This document shows, in pieces, positions 27,235 through 37,127 of a stretch of DNA of 43,869 bases. Position 1 is the stretch's first letter. Each line of letters opens with the position of its first letter. The position numbers were made by a program, and so were the translations under genes. Source of the DNA: Desulfovibrio sp. (GTDB taxonomy: Bacteria; Desulfobacterota; Desulfovibrionia; Desulfovibrionales; Desulfovibrionaceae); contig JAITSV010000075.1 in NCBI GenBank assembly GCA_031287575.1, positions 1-43,869 of the forward strand, in the 5' to 3' direction. The notes under the pieces were generated by a model, which was given only the letters and a program-made list of their open reading frames with translations, made no database searches and was not told where the DNA came from.

Positions 27235-28641
27235 CTACGCCCGCTCGGCCCCCGGCATGTCCGCTCGCGGGGCGCGCGGCACCCCGGTGACGATGGCCAG
27301 CACACCCGCCGCGCCCAGCAGCAGGCAGTAGTAGTTGGCCGACAGCACCGCCACGGGCGAGATGCCCGCGATGGACCCGGCCAGCAGCACCTGCGCCGCG
27401 TGCGGGGCCAGCCCCTGCACCACGCAGGAGAAGATGTCCAGCAGGCTGGCGCTGCGGCGCGGGTCCACGCCGGAGGTGGCGGCGATTTCGCGGGCCATGC
27501 CCCCGGTCAGGATGATGGCCACGGTGTTGTTGGCGGTGCACAGGTCGGCCACGGCCACCAGGCCGGAAATGCCCGCCTCTCCTGTGCGGGCCGCAGCCCC
27601 GCCGCGTTTGCCGGGCCGGTCGGTAAACCGGCGCACGGCGGCCAGCAGCCAGGCCACCCCGCCCTGATAGCGGATGAGTTCGCCAAGGCCACCCATGAGC
27701 ATGGACAGCACAAGTATCTCGTGCATGCCGGTGAAGCCCTTGTAAATGTCCTGAGAGAATTTCAGCGGGGTGTAGCCGTCCACCACGGCCATGCCCACGC
27801 CGCCCGCCAGGGCTATGCCCGCGAACAGCACGGCGAACACGTTCATGCCCGAAAGCGCCATGACCAGAATGGCCACGTAGGGCAGCACCGTGACCACGCG
27901 GTACCCGCCGGGCGCGGCGGCCCGGCCCGCGTCGCCGACCAGCCAGAATACGGCCACTGTCAGCAGCGCGGCGGGCAGCGCGATGGCGAAGTTCATGCGG
28001 AACTTGTCGCGCATGTCGCAGCCTTGGGTACGGGTGGCCGCGATGGTGGTGTCGGAGATCATGGACAGGTTGTCGCCGAACATGGCCCCGCCCACCACCG
28101 CGCCCATGAGCAACGCGGCATCCACGCCGGTCTGGGCGGCCACGCCCGCCGCGATGGGCCCCACGGCGGCGATGGTGCCCATGGAGGTACCCATGGCCGT
28201 GGCCACGAAGGCCGAAATGACGAACAGCCCCGGCAGCACCAGCCGCTGCGGCACCAGCGACAGCCCCAGGTTCACCGTGGATTCCACCCCGCCGATGGCC
28301 GAGGCCACCGAGGCAAAGCCACCCGCCAGCAGGTAGATGACGCACATGGTGACGATGTTGATCTCGCCCGCGCCGGACAGGAAGACGTTGACCCGCCGGG
28401 TCAGGCCGCCGGGCCGGGCCGCCGTGGCCGGGTCCTTTTCGCGCAGGACCAGGGCCAGGGCGATGGCGGGCAAAATGGCCACCGTGGGTGACAACTGGTA
28501 GAAGGCCATCTCCGTTCCGGCGGCGCCAAGGGCCAGCCCGGCGCCGATGAACAGCGTCAGGAACAGGCCCAGCGGCAGCAGGGCCACGGGATTGGGGGCG
28601 GGCTGATGCGGGGGCGCGGCAACGTGAGACGTCGGAGACAT
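27235..28641 (-). CDS. nhaC: NhaC-family Na+/H+ antiporter
   Basis: 468-aa inner-membrane protein with about 11 hydrophobic segments. Family signatures: GGAMFGDNLSMISDTTIAA in the middle, SAFVATAMGTSMGTIAAVGP, and DLCTANNTVAIILTGG near the C-terminus. NhaC-type carriers exchange Na+ for H+, and relatives take lactate/malate or other organic acids, so the precise substrate is open. ATG 28641 (MSPTSHVAAPP) with AAGGA eight bases upstream; the upstream frame reads LALLALLALL, a 9-bp repeat translation, and is rejected. Lies between uup and groS. Confidence 0.88.
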   Translation of the reverse strand: MSPTSHVAAPPHQPAPNPVALLPLGLFLTLFIGAGLALGAAGTEMAFYQLSPTVAILPAIALALVLREKDPATAARPGGLTRRVNVFLSGAGEINIVTMCVIYLLAGGFASVASAIGGVESTVNLGLSLVPQRLVLPGLFVISAFVATAMGTSMGTIAAVGPIAAGVAAQTGVDAALLMGAVVGGAMFGDNLSMISDTTIAATRTQGCDMRDKFRMNFAIALPAALLTVAVFWLVGDAGRAAAPGGYRVVTVLPYVAILVMALSGMNVFAVLFAGIALAGGVGMAVVDGYTPLKFSQDIYKGFTGMHEILVLSMLMGGLGELIRYQGGVAWLLAAVRRFTDRPGKRGGAAARTGEAGISGLVAVADLCTANNTVAIILTGGMAREIAATSGVDPRRSASLLDIFSCVVQGLAPHAAQVLLAGSIAGISPVAVLSANYYCLLLGAAGVLAIVTGVPRAPRADMPGAERA

Positions 28642-28751
28642 GGTGGTATCCTTGATGAAGCCCGGCGGCTGCCGGGCCGATGCATGCATGTGCGGTAGGC
28701 CGTGGTACCGGGACCGGAGGGGAAGAGGCCCCCACTCGCGTGGTGCGCGTG

Positions 28752-28816
28752 GCGCCAGTGGTGCCAGCAGGGCCAGCAGGGCCAGTAGGGCCAGTAGGGC
28801 CAGTAGGGCCAGTACG
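28752..28816. repeat. 9-bp tandem repeat, GGCCAGTAG-type unit
   Basis: Six to seven units (GGCCAGCAG then GGCCAGTAG) between uup and nhaC, about 110 bases upstream of the nhaC start. Would read Leu-Ala-Leu if translated in the nhaC frame. Confidence 0.75.
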
Positions 28817-28896
28817 GTCGGACGCTGCACATAGGAACGGGGACGCCGCATGTCCAGACCAACTGGCGCGGGCGTCCCCGAAATATCATGCCGCGC

Positions 28897-28926
28897 CGGT
28901 TATTGGCGGCTATTCGCGGTTATTCA
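28897..28926. repeat. Three 10-bp repeats spanning the uup stop codon
   Basis: CGGTTATTGG, CGGCTATTCG and CGGTTATTCA run in tandem, so the last residues and stop of uup are made of the repeat. Confidence 0.55.
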
Positions 28927-30899
28927 CGAAATTGGGCCAGTTCGGCGATGCGTGCCTCCACCACTTCCCAACGTTCCAGCAGGGCGGTCTGCTCGCCCTC
29001 CAGCGCGGCGACGCGCGCGGCGGCGGCATTGAAGCCCTCCGGGTCGGTGGTGAAGAAATCCGGCTCGGCAAGGCGGGCTTCCAGCGTGGCCTGTTCGCGC
29101 TCCAGCGCGTCCAGATTGCCGGGCAGGGCCGCCAGTTCCTCGCGCAGCCCGGCCAGTTCGCGCTGTTCCTTGAAGGTCAGCTTGCGGATCTGGCCGTTGA
29201 CGGGACCGTTGCCGGAACCGTTCCCAGGGCCGTCGCCCGCCTGACCGTTCCCTCTGCTGCCCGCCTCTCCACCGGCATTTTCTCCTCCGGCACCATCGGC
29301 TACCGGCTTCGGGCGCTGGCGCAGCCAGTCGGTGTAGCCGCCCACGTACTCGCGCACGTTGCCGTCGTCGTCAAAGGCCAGGGTGCTGGTCACCACGTCG
29401 TCAAGGAACGCGCGGTCGTGACTCACCAGCAGCACGGTGCCCTGGTATTCGGCCAGCAGTTCCTCCAGCAGGTCCAGCGTTTCCACGTCCAGGTCGTTGG
29501 TGGGTTCGTCCAGCACCAGCAGGTTGGAAGGACGGGTGAACAGCTTGGCCAGCAGCAGGCGGTTGCGCTCGCCGCCGGACAATACCTTGGCGGGCAGGCG
29601 CAGCCGGTCCGGCTCGAACAGGAAGTCGCGCAGATACCCGGCCACGTGGCGGCGGTTGCCGTTGACCTCTATGGTGTCCGCGCCCTCGGCCACGTTGTCC
29701 ATGACCGACTTCTCGCCGTCCAGCGCCGTGCGCAGCTGGTCGAAATAGGCGATCTCCAGCCGGGTGCCGTGGCGCACCTCGCCGGAATGCGGCGTAAGTT
29801 GCCCCAGCAGCAGGCGCAGCAGGGTGGTTTTGCCGGAGCCGTTGGGACCGATCAGCCCCACCCGGTCGCCGCGCTGGATCAGCGCCGAAAAATCGCGCAG
29901 CACCGATCTGGCGTTCTCATGGGCGAAGCACACGTTGCGCGCCTCGATGACCAGCTTGCCCGAGCGTTCCGCCTCTTGCGCCAGCATGGCCACCCCGCCC
30001 TGCTTTTCGCGGCGGCGGGCGCGTTCCTCGCGCAGGGCGTACAGGGCGCGCACCCGGCCCATGTTGCGCGTGCGCCGGGCCTTGATGCCCTGACGCACCC
30101 AGGCCTCTTCCTGGGCCAGTTTCTTGTCGAACAGGGCGAACTGGCGTTCCTCGTTTTCCAGGCGGGCCTCGCGCTGCTCCTGGTACTGGTCGTACCCGCA
30201 GGCATAGGAATGCAGCTTGCCCCGGTCCACCTCCACGATGCGGGTGGCCAGACGGCGCACGAAGGCCCGGTCGTGCGAAACGAACACCAGCGTGCGTGCG
30301 CGGCGCATCAGATAGTCTTCCAGCCAGGCAATGGTGTCGATGTCGATGTGGTTGGTGGGTTCGTCCAGCAGCAGGTCTTGCGAGGCCACCAGCGCGCGGG
30401 CCAGCAGCACGCGGCGCTTGCGCCCGCCGGACAGGGTGGAGAACTCGCGCTCCGGGTCCAGCCGCAGATGGTTGCACACCGACAGCACGTCGCCGTAGTG
30501 CTCCCACCCCTCGCCCGATTCCAGCCCGCGCCGCGCCGCCGCCAGGGCGGCCTCGTCCACGGGGCGACCCGCCTCGCGCGCGGCCTCCAGCACGTGAAAG
30601 GCGGCCAGCGCCTCGCCTTCGGGGCCAAGCCCTCCGGCCACTATGCCGAACACCGGGCCGGTCATGTCCACCGGCACCTCCTGCGGCATGCTGCCGAAGC
30701 GCATGCCCGGCGTGCGCACCACCTCGCCCGCGTCGGGGCGCAGGTCACCCGCCATCAGCCGCAGCAGCGTCGATTTGCCCGCGCCGTTGCGCCCCACGAG
30801 GCAAATGCGCTCGCCCTGCTCCACGTGCAGGGTGGCCCCGTCCAGCAGCTTGCCGGTGCCAAGGTTGAGCGAGACGTCCTGAATGCCCAGCAATGCCAT
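28920..30899 (-). CDS. uup: ABC-F ATPase, Uup subfamily
   Basis: 659 aa with two ABC modules and no membrane part. Module 1: Walker A GRNGAGKS, signature LSGGRKRRVLLARAL, Walker B LLLDEPTNHID. Module 2: GPNGSGKT, LSGGERNRLLLAKL, LLVLDEPTNDLD. A basic linker helix between them (KARRTRNMGRVRALYALREERARRREKQ) is the P-site-interaction segment of ABC-F proteins. The C-terminal coiled coil (FKEQRELAGLREELAALPGNL onwards) is typical of Uup, which binds nucleic acid. A Gly/Asn-rich stretch (GGENAGGEAGSRGNGQAG) precedes it. Family members act on ribosomes. The start at ATG 30899 has only a weak GGTGGG site. Confidence 0.93.
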   Translation of the reverse strand: MALLGIQDVSLNLGTGKLLDGATLHVEQGERICLVGRNGAGKSTLLRLMAGDLRPDAGEVVRTPGMRFGSMPQEVPVDMTGPVFGIVAGGLGPEGEALAAFHVLEAAREAGRPVDEAALAAARRGLESGEGWEHYGDVLSVCNHLRLDPEREFSTLSGGRKRRVLLARALVASQDLLLDEPTNHIDIDTIAWLEDYLMRRARTLVFVSHDRAFVRRLATRIVEVDRGKLHSYACGYDQYQEQREARLENEERQFALFDKKLAQEEAWVRQGIKARRTRNMGRVRALYALREERARRREKQGGVAMLAQEAERSGKLVIEARNVCFAHENARSVLRDFSALIQRGDRVGLIGPNGSGKTTLLRLLLGQLTPHSGEVRHGTRLEIAYFDQLRTALDGEKSVMDNVAEGADTIEVNGNRRHVAGYLRDFLFEPDRLRLPAKVLSGGERNRLLLAKLFTRPSNLLVLDEPTNDLDVETLDLLEELLAEYQGTVLLVSHDRAFLDDVVTSTLAFDDDGNVREYVGGYTDWLRQRPKPVADGAGGENAGGEAGSRGNGQAGDGPGNGSGNGPVNGQIRKLTFKEQRELAGLREELAALPGNLDALEREQATLEARLAEPDFFTTDPEGFNAAAARVAALEGEQTALLERWEVVEARIAELAQFRE

Positions 30900-31189
30900 G
30901 CGTGTATCCCACCAGAAATATATGTTTCCGCAAAAACACCGAACAAAAAAACGCGCATCCGAACAAATGTTCGCAAAGAGTCCGCCAACAACTGGATATA
31001 GCGTTCAATCAATCAGTCTAGCGCGCAACCGCCCCCTGAGCAAGCCGGACAAAACAAGTCCACAAAACCCTGCGATACCGGACTGTTATCACGGAGACAC
31101 CAAAACATGCGTAAGTACGTGCTAACATTGACACGTCTGCACAGCAGGAGATAGACGCAGCACTACCGTCGCATCAAGCGCCATGGGAA
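30900..31189. other. Divergent region between uup and the second chemoreceptor
   Basis: 290 bp, less GC-rich than average (AAAAACACCGAACAAAAAAA near 30940). A perfect -35 hexamer TTGACA occurs at 31128-31133, but no good -10 lies 16-18 bases downstream (best TAGACG). No gene seen. Confidence 0.4.
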
Positions 31190-33193
31190 ATGGCGCACAC
31201 GCCACAATCCCATGGGGTACCCATGCGCCACATTTCTTCACAAGCAGTGTTCTGTGCCATGGCCACCGGCCTTCTCGCGGCCGGGGCAGCCGTTCTTGTG
31301 CCGCTCGTTTCCGGCACGCTCTCCGCAGCGCACGGCATTGCCAGTCTGGCCGTGGCCTGCATTGCCGCAGTCGGCCTGCTGGTGTGCCGCACACGAGGGC
31401 AAGCCGCCGACGCGCGCCTGCTGCACGATGCAGCACTGAAGGGCCTTGGCACTGTCGCCGGGAATGCCCCCGCCGCCCTGGCCGATGCCGCCGCCGCCAT
31501 CGCCGCCCTGCGCGACGAGGCACTGCGCAATGCCGCCGCCGGACAGGCCATCCTTGAAGCACTCGACGCACAGGACGCCCCCAACGCTTCCCTTTCCGAC
31601 AATCACGCGGACGGAGCCGTCCCCTACGTGCTGCTGGATGCCAAGGGCATGGTCACCTGTGCCTCCCCGACCCTGCTGGCCCTGCTTGATGCAGGCACCA
31701 CCCCGCCCGCGCTGCCTGCCGCCCTGGAAGTAGTGGGCCTGCGCCCCGGCTCCACGGACAGCGCCGGGGCGGAACTGCTGCGCCATATCCGCGAAGGCCG
31801 CGCCATCACGGGCGAACTGGCCATCCCCCTGGCCTGCGGGACGCCGGGCAATGATGCAGCCTCCGGCGTGTCCTGCCTGATCCACCTCGCGGTGTCCTCC
31901 CGGCCCATCACCGACACGGCGGGCCGCGCCCACGGCAGCTTCGTGCTGCTGCGCGACATGACCCGGCTGCGCGCCGCGCAGTGTACCCTGGCCAGCACCT
32001 CGTCGCGCATCGAACGCTTTGCCGCCGATTCCATGTCGGCGGCCGGCGAGGTGACCCGCGCCGCGGAAGACCTGGCCACCCTGATCCAGGAAGCCAACGC
32101 GGGAGCCAACAGCCAGCAGGAACGCACGGCGGAAACCGCCACCGCCATGGAACAGATGAACGCCACGGTCATGGAAGTGGCCCGCAATGCGTCCCACGCC
32201 GCCGACCAGGCCGCCGAAACCCGCCGCCGCAGCGTGGACGGCGCCCGCCAGGTGAACGAACTGGTGGCCCACATCGACGGCGTGGAACAGGTCATCGGCC
32301 AACTGGCCGAACGCGTGGGCGCGCTGGACGCACAGGCGGGCAACATCGGCCAGGTGATGAACGTGATTTCCGACATCGCCGACCAGACCAACCTGCTGGC
32401 GCTGAACGCCGCCATCGAGGCTGCCCGAGCCGGGGACGCCGGGCGCGGATTCGCCGTGGTGGCCGACGAGGTGCGCAAGCTGGCCGAAAAGACCATGAAC
32501 GCCACCCGCGAGGTGAGCGAGGTGATCACCGGCATCCAGCAAAGTTCGCGCGCCGCCGCCCGCGAGATGGACGGGGCACGCACCGCCGTCAACGAGGCCG
32601 CCCGCCGCGCCCAGGATTCCGGCACCGCGCTGTCGGAAATCCTTACCCTTACCGACAACACCAGCATCCAGGTGCAGTCCATCGCCACCGCCGCGGAGCA
32701 GCAGTCGGCCACATCCGCCGAGATCAACCGCGCGGTGGAGGCCATCACCGGCATTGCCGGGCGCACCATGGACATGATGAATCACGCCGCGCAGGACATC
32801 TTCAGCCTGGCCGGGCGTTCCAGCGACCTTTCGCGCACCGTTGCGCGCATTTCCTCCACCGGGGACGACGACGCGGCCGAAGCCGCCATGGCGGGCAAGG
32901 CCCTGCCCTGCTGGGAATTCAAGAAGTGCGGACGCGAAAAGGGCGGCGCCAAGGAAAGGGAAATGGGCATCTGCCCCGCCTGGCCCGACCACGGCTTCAG
33001 CTGTGCCGGGGTTACCGGCACCTTCTGCGGCGGCAAGGTGCAGGAAACCTTTGCCAAGAAGATCGGCAACTGCGCCAAGTGCGACTTCTTCAAAAGCGCA
33101 TCCTACCGGCGCGAGGCGCACGATTCGCAGATGTCCGGCGGCATGTCCGGTGGCACGTCTGGCAAGGGCTTGCGGCTGGAACTGCGGCGCTAG
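31190..33193 (+). CDS. Methyl-accepting chemotaxis protein with PAS input and C-terminal seven-Cys module
   Basis: 667 aa. Two closely spaced membrane segments near 17-41 and 48-66 leave almost no periplasmic domain. A cytosolic PAS-like domain follows at about 140-265 ([22 protein letters not shown]). The signalling hairpin has [18 protein letters not shown] and flanking helices with methylation-type Glu pairs. After it comes a Cys-rich module (574-631): [24 protein letters not shown] and NCAKC, seven cysteines in all. This resembles the CW-containing modules found in anaerobe sensors, probably metal or redox binding. Input is therefore likely internal redox or metabolic state. The start is uncertain: ATG 31190 or ATG 31223 (MRHISSQ). 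Confidence 0.9.
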   Translation: MAHTPQSHGVPMRHISSQAVFCAMATGLLAAGAAVLVPLVSGTLSAAHGIASLAVACIAAVGLLVCRTRGQAADARLLHDAALKGLGTVAGNAPAALADAAAAIAALRDEALRNAAAGQAILEALDAQDAPNASLSDNHADGAVPYVLLDAKGMVTCASPTLLALLDAGTTPPALPAALEVVGLRPGSTDSAGAELLRHIREGRAITGELAIPLACGTPGNDAASGVSCLIHLAVSSRPITDTAGRAHGSFVLLRDMTRLRAAQCTLASTSSRIERFAADSMSAAGEVTRAAEDLATLIQEANAGANSQQERTAETATAMEQMNATVMEVARNASHAADQAAETRRRSVDGARQVNELVAHIDGVEQVIGQLAERVGALDAQAGNIGQVMNVISDIADQTNLLALNAAIEAARAGDAGRGFAVVADEVRKLAEKTMNATREVSEVITGIQQSSRAAAREMDGARTAVNEAARRAQDSGTALSEILTLTDNTSIQVQSIATAAEQQSATSAEINRAVEAITGIAGRTMDMMNHAAQDIFSLAGRSSDLSRTVARISSTGDDDAAEAAMAGKALPCWEFKKCGREKGGAKEREMGICPAWPDHGFSCAGVTGTFCGGKVQETFAKKIGNCAKCDFFKSASYRREAHDSQMSGGMSGGTSGKGLRLELRR

Positions 33194-33247
33194 TCGTTAG
33201 CGTCCGGCGGGGCCCAGGCACCCGCACATCGCCGCCAACGAACACCA

Positions 33248-33277
33248 GGGGGGGGGGCGCACGACGCCCCGCCCCTT
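33248..33277 (+). terminator. Terminator after the second chemoreceptor, with a G10 tract
   Basis: GGGGCG / CGCCCC stem with a five-base loop, preceded by a run of ten G (33248-33257) and followed by GCCCCTTT. Confidence 0.5.
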
Positions 33278-33413
33278 TGCAATCCTGCTTGCCGCCCCCT
33301 CCACGAACCTGCCCGCCCTGTTCCAGCCCAATGCGCGCAGCCCAACACACGGAGCGCAACGCTTGCGCCCCGGCCTGCACAAGGGTACTAGGGCTATACA
33401 GGAGGTGCCATCC

Positions 33414-33812
33414 ATGCCCGCCACCGAACCCGACGCCCGCAAGGGGCGCGAAGCCCTTGGACACTGGCTCGAAGAAATGGCCGCCACCGTGCGTGACATC
33501 GAACGCGAGGCCGAACAGGCGCTGCACAGGAACGAGGACCAGGACGCCTACCGCGACCTGATGCGCCGCAAGGCGCAACTGCTGACCTCGCTGCCTGACC
33601 GTGCCCGCGACCTGCTGCCCCAGTTCGAGGGGCACGAGCGCGACGCCATCGCCGACCGGCTGTCGCGCTTCGCCTCCAGCGCATCCAACGCCCTGCGCAT
33701 CGATTCCGTGTTCTACATGTCCGCCCTGCTCTACCCGGAGGACCACACCCCCGGTCAGCCCAACGACCTCGAAACCTTCGCCGCCGCCGTACGGGCGGGA
33801 CGGGCCGGGTAA
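33414..33812 (+). CDS. Unknown helical protein (132 aa)
   Basis: ATG 33414 follows AGGAGGT by eight bases, a strong ribosome site. Highly charged, mostly helical: HWLEEMAATVRDIEREAEQA, then DLMRRKAQLLTSLPDRARDL, then a less polar part (SVFYMSALLYPEDHTPG). No cysteines or membrane segment. Next to a chemoreceptor, but nothing links it to chemotaxis. No family recognised. The strong hairpin at 33895 ends the unit. Confidence 0.75.
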   Translation: MPATEPDARKGREALGHWLEEMAATVRDIEREAEQALHRNEDQDAYRDLMRRKAQLLTSLPDRARDLLPQFEGHERDAIADRLSRFASSASNALRIDSVFYMSALLYPEDHTPGQPNDLETFAAAVRAGRAG

Positions 33813-33894
33813 GACGGACAGAGCGGGCGGATCACGCGGCCCCAAGAGACTGATCGGCGCTGCGAACCGCCTGACCTCTCGTATGAGAACAACA

Positions 33895-33949
33895 GCACCA
33901 AAGACAACCGCCCGGATACGAGAAGTATCCGGGCGGTTGTCTTTGGTGC
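33895..33949. terminator. Perfect 25-bp inverted repeat, likely bidirectional terminator
   Basis: Arms 33895-33919 and 33925-33949 are exact reverse complements around the loop GAGAA. AAAG near the base of one arm and CTTT in the other give T tracts in both directions. It lies between convergent transcription units. Confidence 0.75.
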
Positions 33950-34400
33950 ATACACAAGCTGAAGCCATTGCGGCTGATACCCGCGAAGCGCCCGCCTTCA
34001 ACTCACCACTATCTTCCGCCATCAGGCCCTTGCCCACCTCCGCCCGCGCACCGGGCGGGGCGAGGGGATGGGCTGCGATGGCGAAACGCGGCGGCGGCCC
34101 CGAAGGCAAGGCACGGTGCGCCACGGCGACGACGGCGTAGCAGCGCTACGTCGAGGAAGCCGGGGCGTGCCGCAACGCAGCCAGCGGGGAAGGGCGCCGC
34201 GTTGCTCCCTGCACCGCTTTGCGCATCCGGGAATTTTGTCCCGAGGGCAAGGAAGACGGCGCGTTGCGCGAAGGGAGCGTGCGTCCAGCCGTTATGCGAG
34301 GTTGCGAGCATTACGGATGGCGACCGCAGCGCGCTCTTCTCGTACGTGACCGTAGCGCACGCGCCGTCTGACGCAGCCATCGGGCAAAAGGCCCGATGCG
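33950..34400. other. 451-bp gap with a REP-like copy and a weak hairpin
   Basis: Contains the repeat at 34286-34333 and, just after the yajQ stop, ATCGGGC-AAAAG-GCCCGAT (34379-34397), a 7-bp hairpin with no T tail that might slow transcription. No gene supported. Confidence 0.45.
34286..34333. repeat. REP-like repeat, copy of the left-edge element
   Basis: CAGCCGTTATGCGAG and CGAGCATTACGGATG match 158-190 with only a few changes between them, and CGACCGCAG follows as at the left edge of the window. Confidence 0.6.
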
Positions 34401-34892
34401 CTAGGCCTTCATGTTGACGAACTGAAGAGGCACGCCCAACTCCTCCCCCCGCAGCAACTGGATGACTTCCTGAAGGTCGTCGATCTTCTTGCCGGTCACG
34501 CGCACCTGGTCGTCCTGGATGGCGGCCTGCACTTTCAGCTTCGAGTCCTTGATCTTCTTGACGATCTTCTGGGCGACATCCTTGGTGATGCCTTCCTGGA
34601 TCACCACGTCGCGCTTGACCTGGCCCTTGGACGTCGGCTCGATATCCTTGAATTCCAGGCACTTGGGGTCTACCTTGCGGCGGATGCAGTGGGATTGCAG
34701 CATGTCTTGCAGGGCGCGCATCTTCATTTCATCGCCCGCCAGCAGGTGGATGCGCTTGTCGCCGCGATGCAGTTCGATTTCGGTGACGGAATTGCGGAAG
34801 TCGTAGCGGGTGTCCACTTCTTTCTTCACGTTGTTCACGGCGTTATCGAGTTCCTGCATCTCGACCTTGTTGACCACGTCGAACGAGGGCAT
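34401..34892 (-). CDS. yajQ: YajQ family nucleotide-binding protein
   Basis: 163 aa, the usual size. [21 protein letters not shown] and the closing [10 protein letters not shown] are diagnostic, as are DTRYDFRNS and [17 protein letters not shown]. Two ferredoxin-like folds bind nucleotides or RNA; a Xanthomonas member has been reported to bind c-di-GMP, which would fit the c-di-GMP genes nearby, though that is only suggestive. ATG 34892 with GGAGGT five bases upstream. The frame upstream is rejected. Confidence 0.95.
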   Translation of the reverse strand: MPSFDVVNKVEMQELDNAVNNVKKEVDTRYDFRNSVTEIELHRGDKRIHLLAGDEMKMRALQDMLQSHCIRRKVDPKCLEFKDIEPTSKGQVKRDVVIQEGITKDVAQKIVKKIKDSKLKVQAAIQDDQVRVTGKKIDDLQEVIQLLRGEELGVPLQFVNMKA

Positions 34893-35177
34893 GCGAACCT
34901 CCGGATGAAGCGTGCCGTGGGGCACGCGGATTGAAACGTGTTCCGGGGACCGACTGGCCTGAACGAGGCTGCCCGCACGAGGTGACCTCCACGAACTGGC
35001 CGACGATCTGATCACCATCCGGCCGGGCCGGGAAAGGGCCTTCCGATCCCGCATGAGGACACAGGATGTAACAAAGGGCTCGCCATGGTTCAAGCCGATG
35101 CGCGGGACGCCGAACCCGGTACTGCGCCGCCCCATGTTCCGGCCTCCTGCGGTTTCCGCGCGGACCGGGATGCGCCG

Positions 35178-36890
35178 TCAGCTTGCGGATTGGGGACCGG
35201 AGCCGCCAGAAGAGCCGGAAGGCCCGCGTCCCCCGCCCTCGCGTCCCATGCCGTCCCGTCCGGCCTTGGGGCGCGCATCCTGCCCCGCATGCCCGGAAGT
35301 GCCGGGGCCTTGCTGCGGCCTTGCGGACTTGGCCGCCTGCTGGCCCTGCGACTGCGGCGCGCCGCCCAAGGTACCCTGGGCCGCCGGGGGCACGGCATGG
35401 CGGGCCGGGCGGGGCCGGGCTGGCTGACGCGGCGGTTCCGGGGCCTCGGCGGGTTGCAGTTGCGGCTTGCGCCCGCCGGGCAGGCGGGCCTGCCGGGGCG
35501 GCAGGGCGGGGCGTGCCCCTTCCGGGCTGCGCGCCGCCGCGCCGTAGTCGAAACCCTCGAACCGGCAGCGGGTCACCGGGCCGCCCAGGGCGCGCTCGAT
35601 GTGGCGTACCGCCGTCTCGTCGCCGGGGACCACCAGGGTCATGGCCGTGCCCGCGCGGGCGGCGCGTCCGGTGCGGCCGATGCGGTGGATGTAGGCGTCC
35701 GCCGTGGCGGGCACGTCGTAGTTCACCACGTGGGTCACCCGCGAAATGTCCAACCCGCGCGCGGCCACGTCGGTGGCCACCAGCACGGCGTAGCGCCCGG
35801 TACGAAACCCGTCCAGGGTCGCCTGCCGCCGCCGCTGCGAAAGCTTGCCTTGCAGGCACCCCACGCGCAGCCCGGTGGAGGCCAGTTGCTGCCACAGGCG
35901 GCGCGCCCCATGCCGGGTGCGCACGAACACCAGCACCGCACCGGCCAGGGGTTCATCCTCGATGGCGTGCAGGGGCGGATAGCCGCCGCCCATGTCCCCG
36001 GCGGAAACGGCAGCGTCATCGGTGTCGAAGCCGTCTGCAACGCCAGCATCGATGCCGTCGCCGATGCCTTCCGGCAGGCCGGGCATATCGGGTGCATGGG
36101 GCGCGACGGCATGCGCCGCAACGCCGGACAGCAGCCGGGCGCGCAGCATGGCCTTCAGCAGCGGGGTCTTGAGGTGGGCGGGCACCGGGTACAGGGCATG
36201 GTCCACGGTGGCCGCCGGGGCCTGCGCGTCCACGCTGACGGTGACGGGGTCGCGCAGGGCCTCGCCCGCCAGCCCTTGCACGGCCTGCGGCAAGGTGGCG
36301 GAAAACAGCATGCGCTGGCACCGCGCGGGCACGGCGGCCAGCAACGCCCGCACGTCGGCCAGAAAGCCCATCTCGAACAGCGAATCCCCCTCGTCCAGCA
36401 CCAGCACGTCCAGGGCGGACAAATCCAGGTTGCCGCGCCGCAGGTGGTCCAGCAGCCGACCGGGACAGGCCACCACGATCTCCACCCCGGTGCGCAGCCG
36501 CAGGGCCTGCGGCATGATGCCCACCCCGCCGTAGATGGTGGTGGAGCGCAGGCGGGTCATGGCGCCCAGCCGCCGGATGTGGTCGTGGATCTGCTCGGCC
36601 AGTTCGCGCGTGGGGGCCACCACCAGCGCCCGCACCTGCCCGCGCGGGCCTTCCAGCAGGCGTTGCAGCAACGGCAGCGCGTAGGCGGCGGTCTTGCCCG
36701 TGCCGGTGGCGGCCAGGGCCAGCACGTCGCGCCCGGACAACGCGGCGGGAATGGCCCGGCGCTGCACGGGGGTGGGCAGATGATAGCCCATGCTTTCCAC
36801 CCCGGCCAGCAGGCGGGCGTCAAGGGGCAGTTCGGCGAAGGTCACGGCGGAAACACTCCGGAATGGCCGGGGGCCGGGCTGTTCGGACAT
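35178..36890 (-). CDS. DEAD-box family RNA helicase with DEGD motif and an insertion
   Basis: 570 aa from ATG 36890. Q motif (F18 to Q43), Walker A AATGTGKT, PTRELAEQ, CPGR, motif III SAT and HRIGRTGRA are all present. Motif II reads DEGD (166-169) instead of DEAD. An insertion of about 60 residues (252-314, rich in Gly, Asp and Ala) separates the two RecA domains. The C-terminal tail (from about 455) is Pro/Gln/Gly/Arg-rich and disordered, as in RhlE-type helicases. A GTG at 36845, beginning VTFAELPLD, has GGAG upstream and is a plausible true start. The RNA target is unknown. Confidence 0.9.
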   Translation of the reverse strand: MSEQPGPRPFRSVSAVTFAELPLDARLLAGVESMGYHLPTPVQRRAIPAALSGRDVLALAATGTGKTAAYALPLLQRLLEGPRGQVRALVVAPTRELAEQIHDHIRRLGAMTRLRSTTIYGGVGIMPQALRLRTGVEIVVACPGRLLDHLRRGNLDLSALDVLVLDEGDSLFEMGFLADVRALLAAVPARCQRMLFSATLPQAVQGLAGEALRDPVTVSVDAQAPAATVDHALYPVPAHLKTPLLKAMLRARLLSGVAAHAVAPHAPDMPGLPEGIGDGIDAGVADGFDTDDAAVSAGDMGGGYPPLHAIEDEPLAGAVLVFVRTRHGARRLWQQLASTGLRVGCLQGKLSQRRRQATLDGFRTGRYAVLVATDVAARGLDISRVTHVVNYDVPATADAYIHRIGRTGRAARAGTAMTLVVPGDETAVRHIERALGGPVTRCRFEGFDYGAAARSPEGARPALPPRQARLPGGRKPQLQPAEAPEPPRQPARPRPARHAVPPAAQGTLGGAPQSQGQQAAKSARPQQGPGTSGHAGQDARPKAGRDGMGREGGGRGPSGSSGGSGPQSAS

Positions 36891-37127
36891 GGAACGCGGA
36901 ACGCGGAACCGCAACGCCGGGTGATACTACGTTGCCCCGACGGTCGTGGCAATGCCGGGAAAGGTCCGGACGCGCCATCCGCCCACACCGCGCGCGCATG
37001 GTCCTGCCCGGCTCCCCCGCCTCCTTGCCGCCTGCTTGCCAACTGGACACGGCGCTCCCGGCATGGAACACTGCGTCCTTCCGTTTTCCGGCCACCGCAA
37101 CCGCCACGCAACCGTCCCGGAGTTTCC

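Noticed and set aside
28642-28851. Leu/Ala-rich N-terminal extension of NhaC that looks like a membrane helix
   Set aside because: LALLALLALL is the translation of the 9-bp repeat. A good ribosome site precedes ATG 28641.
31128-31156. Sigma-70 promoter for the second chemoreceptor
   Set aside because: The -35 TTGACA is perfect, but no acceptable -10 lies at the right spacing, so it is not listed as a promoter.
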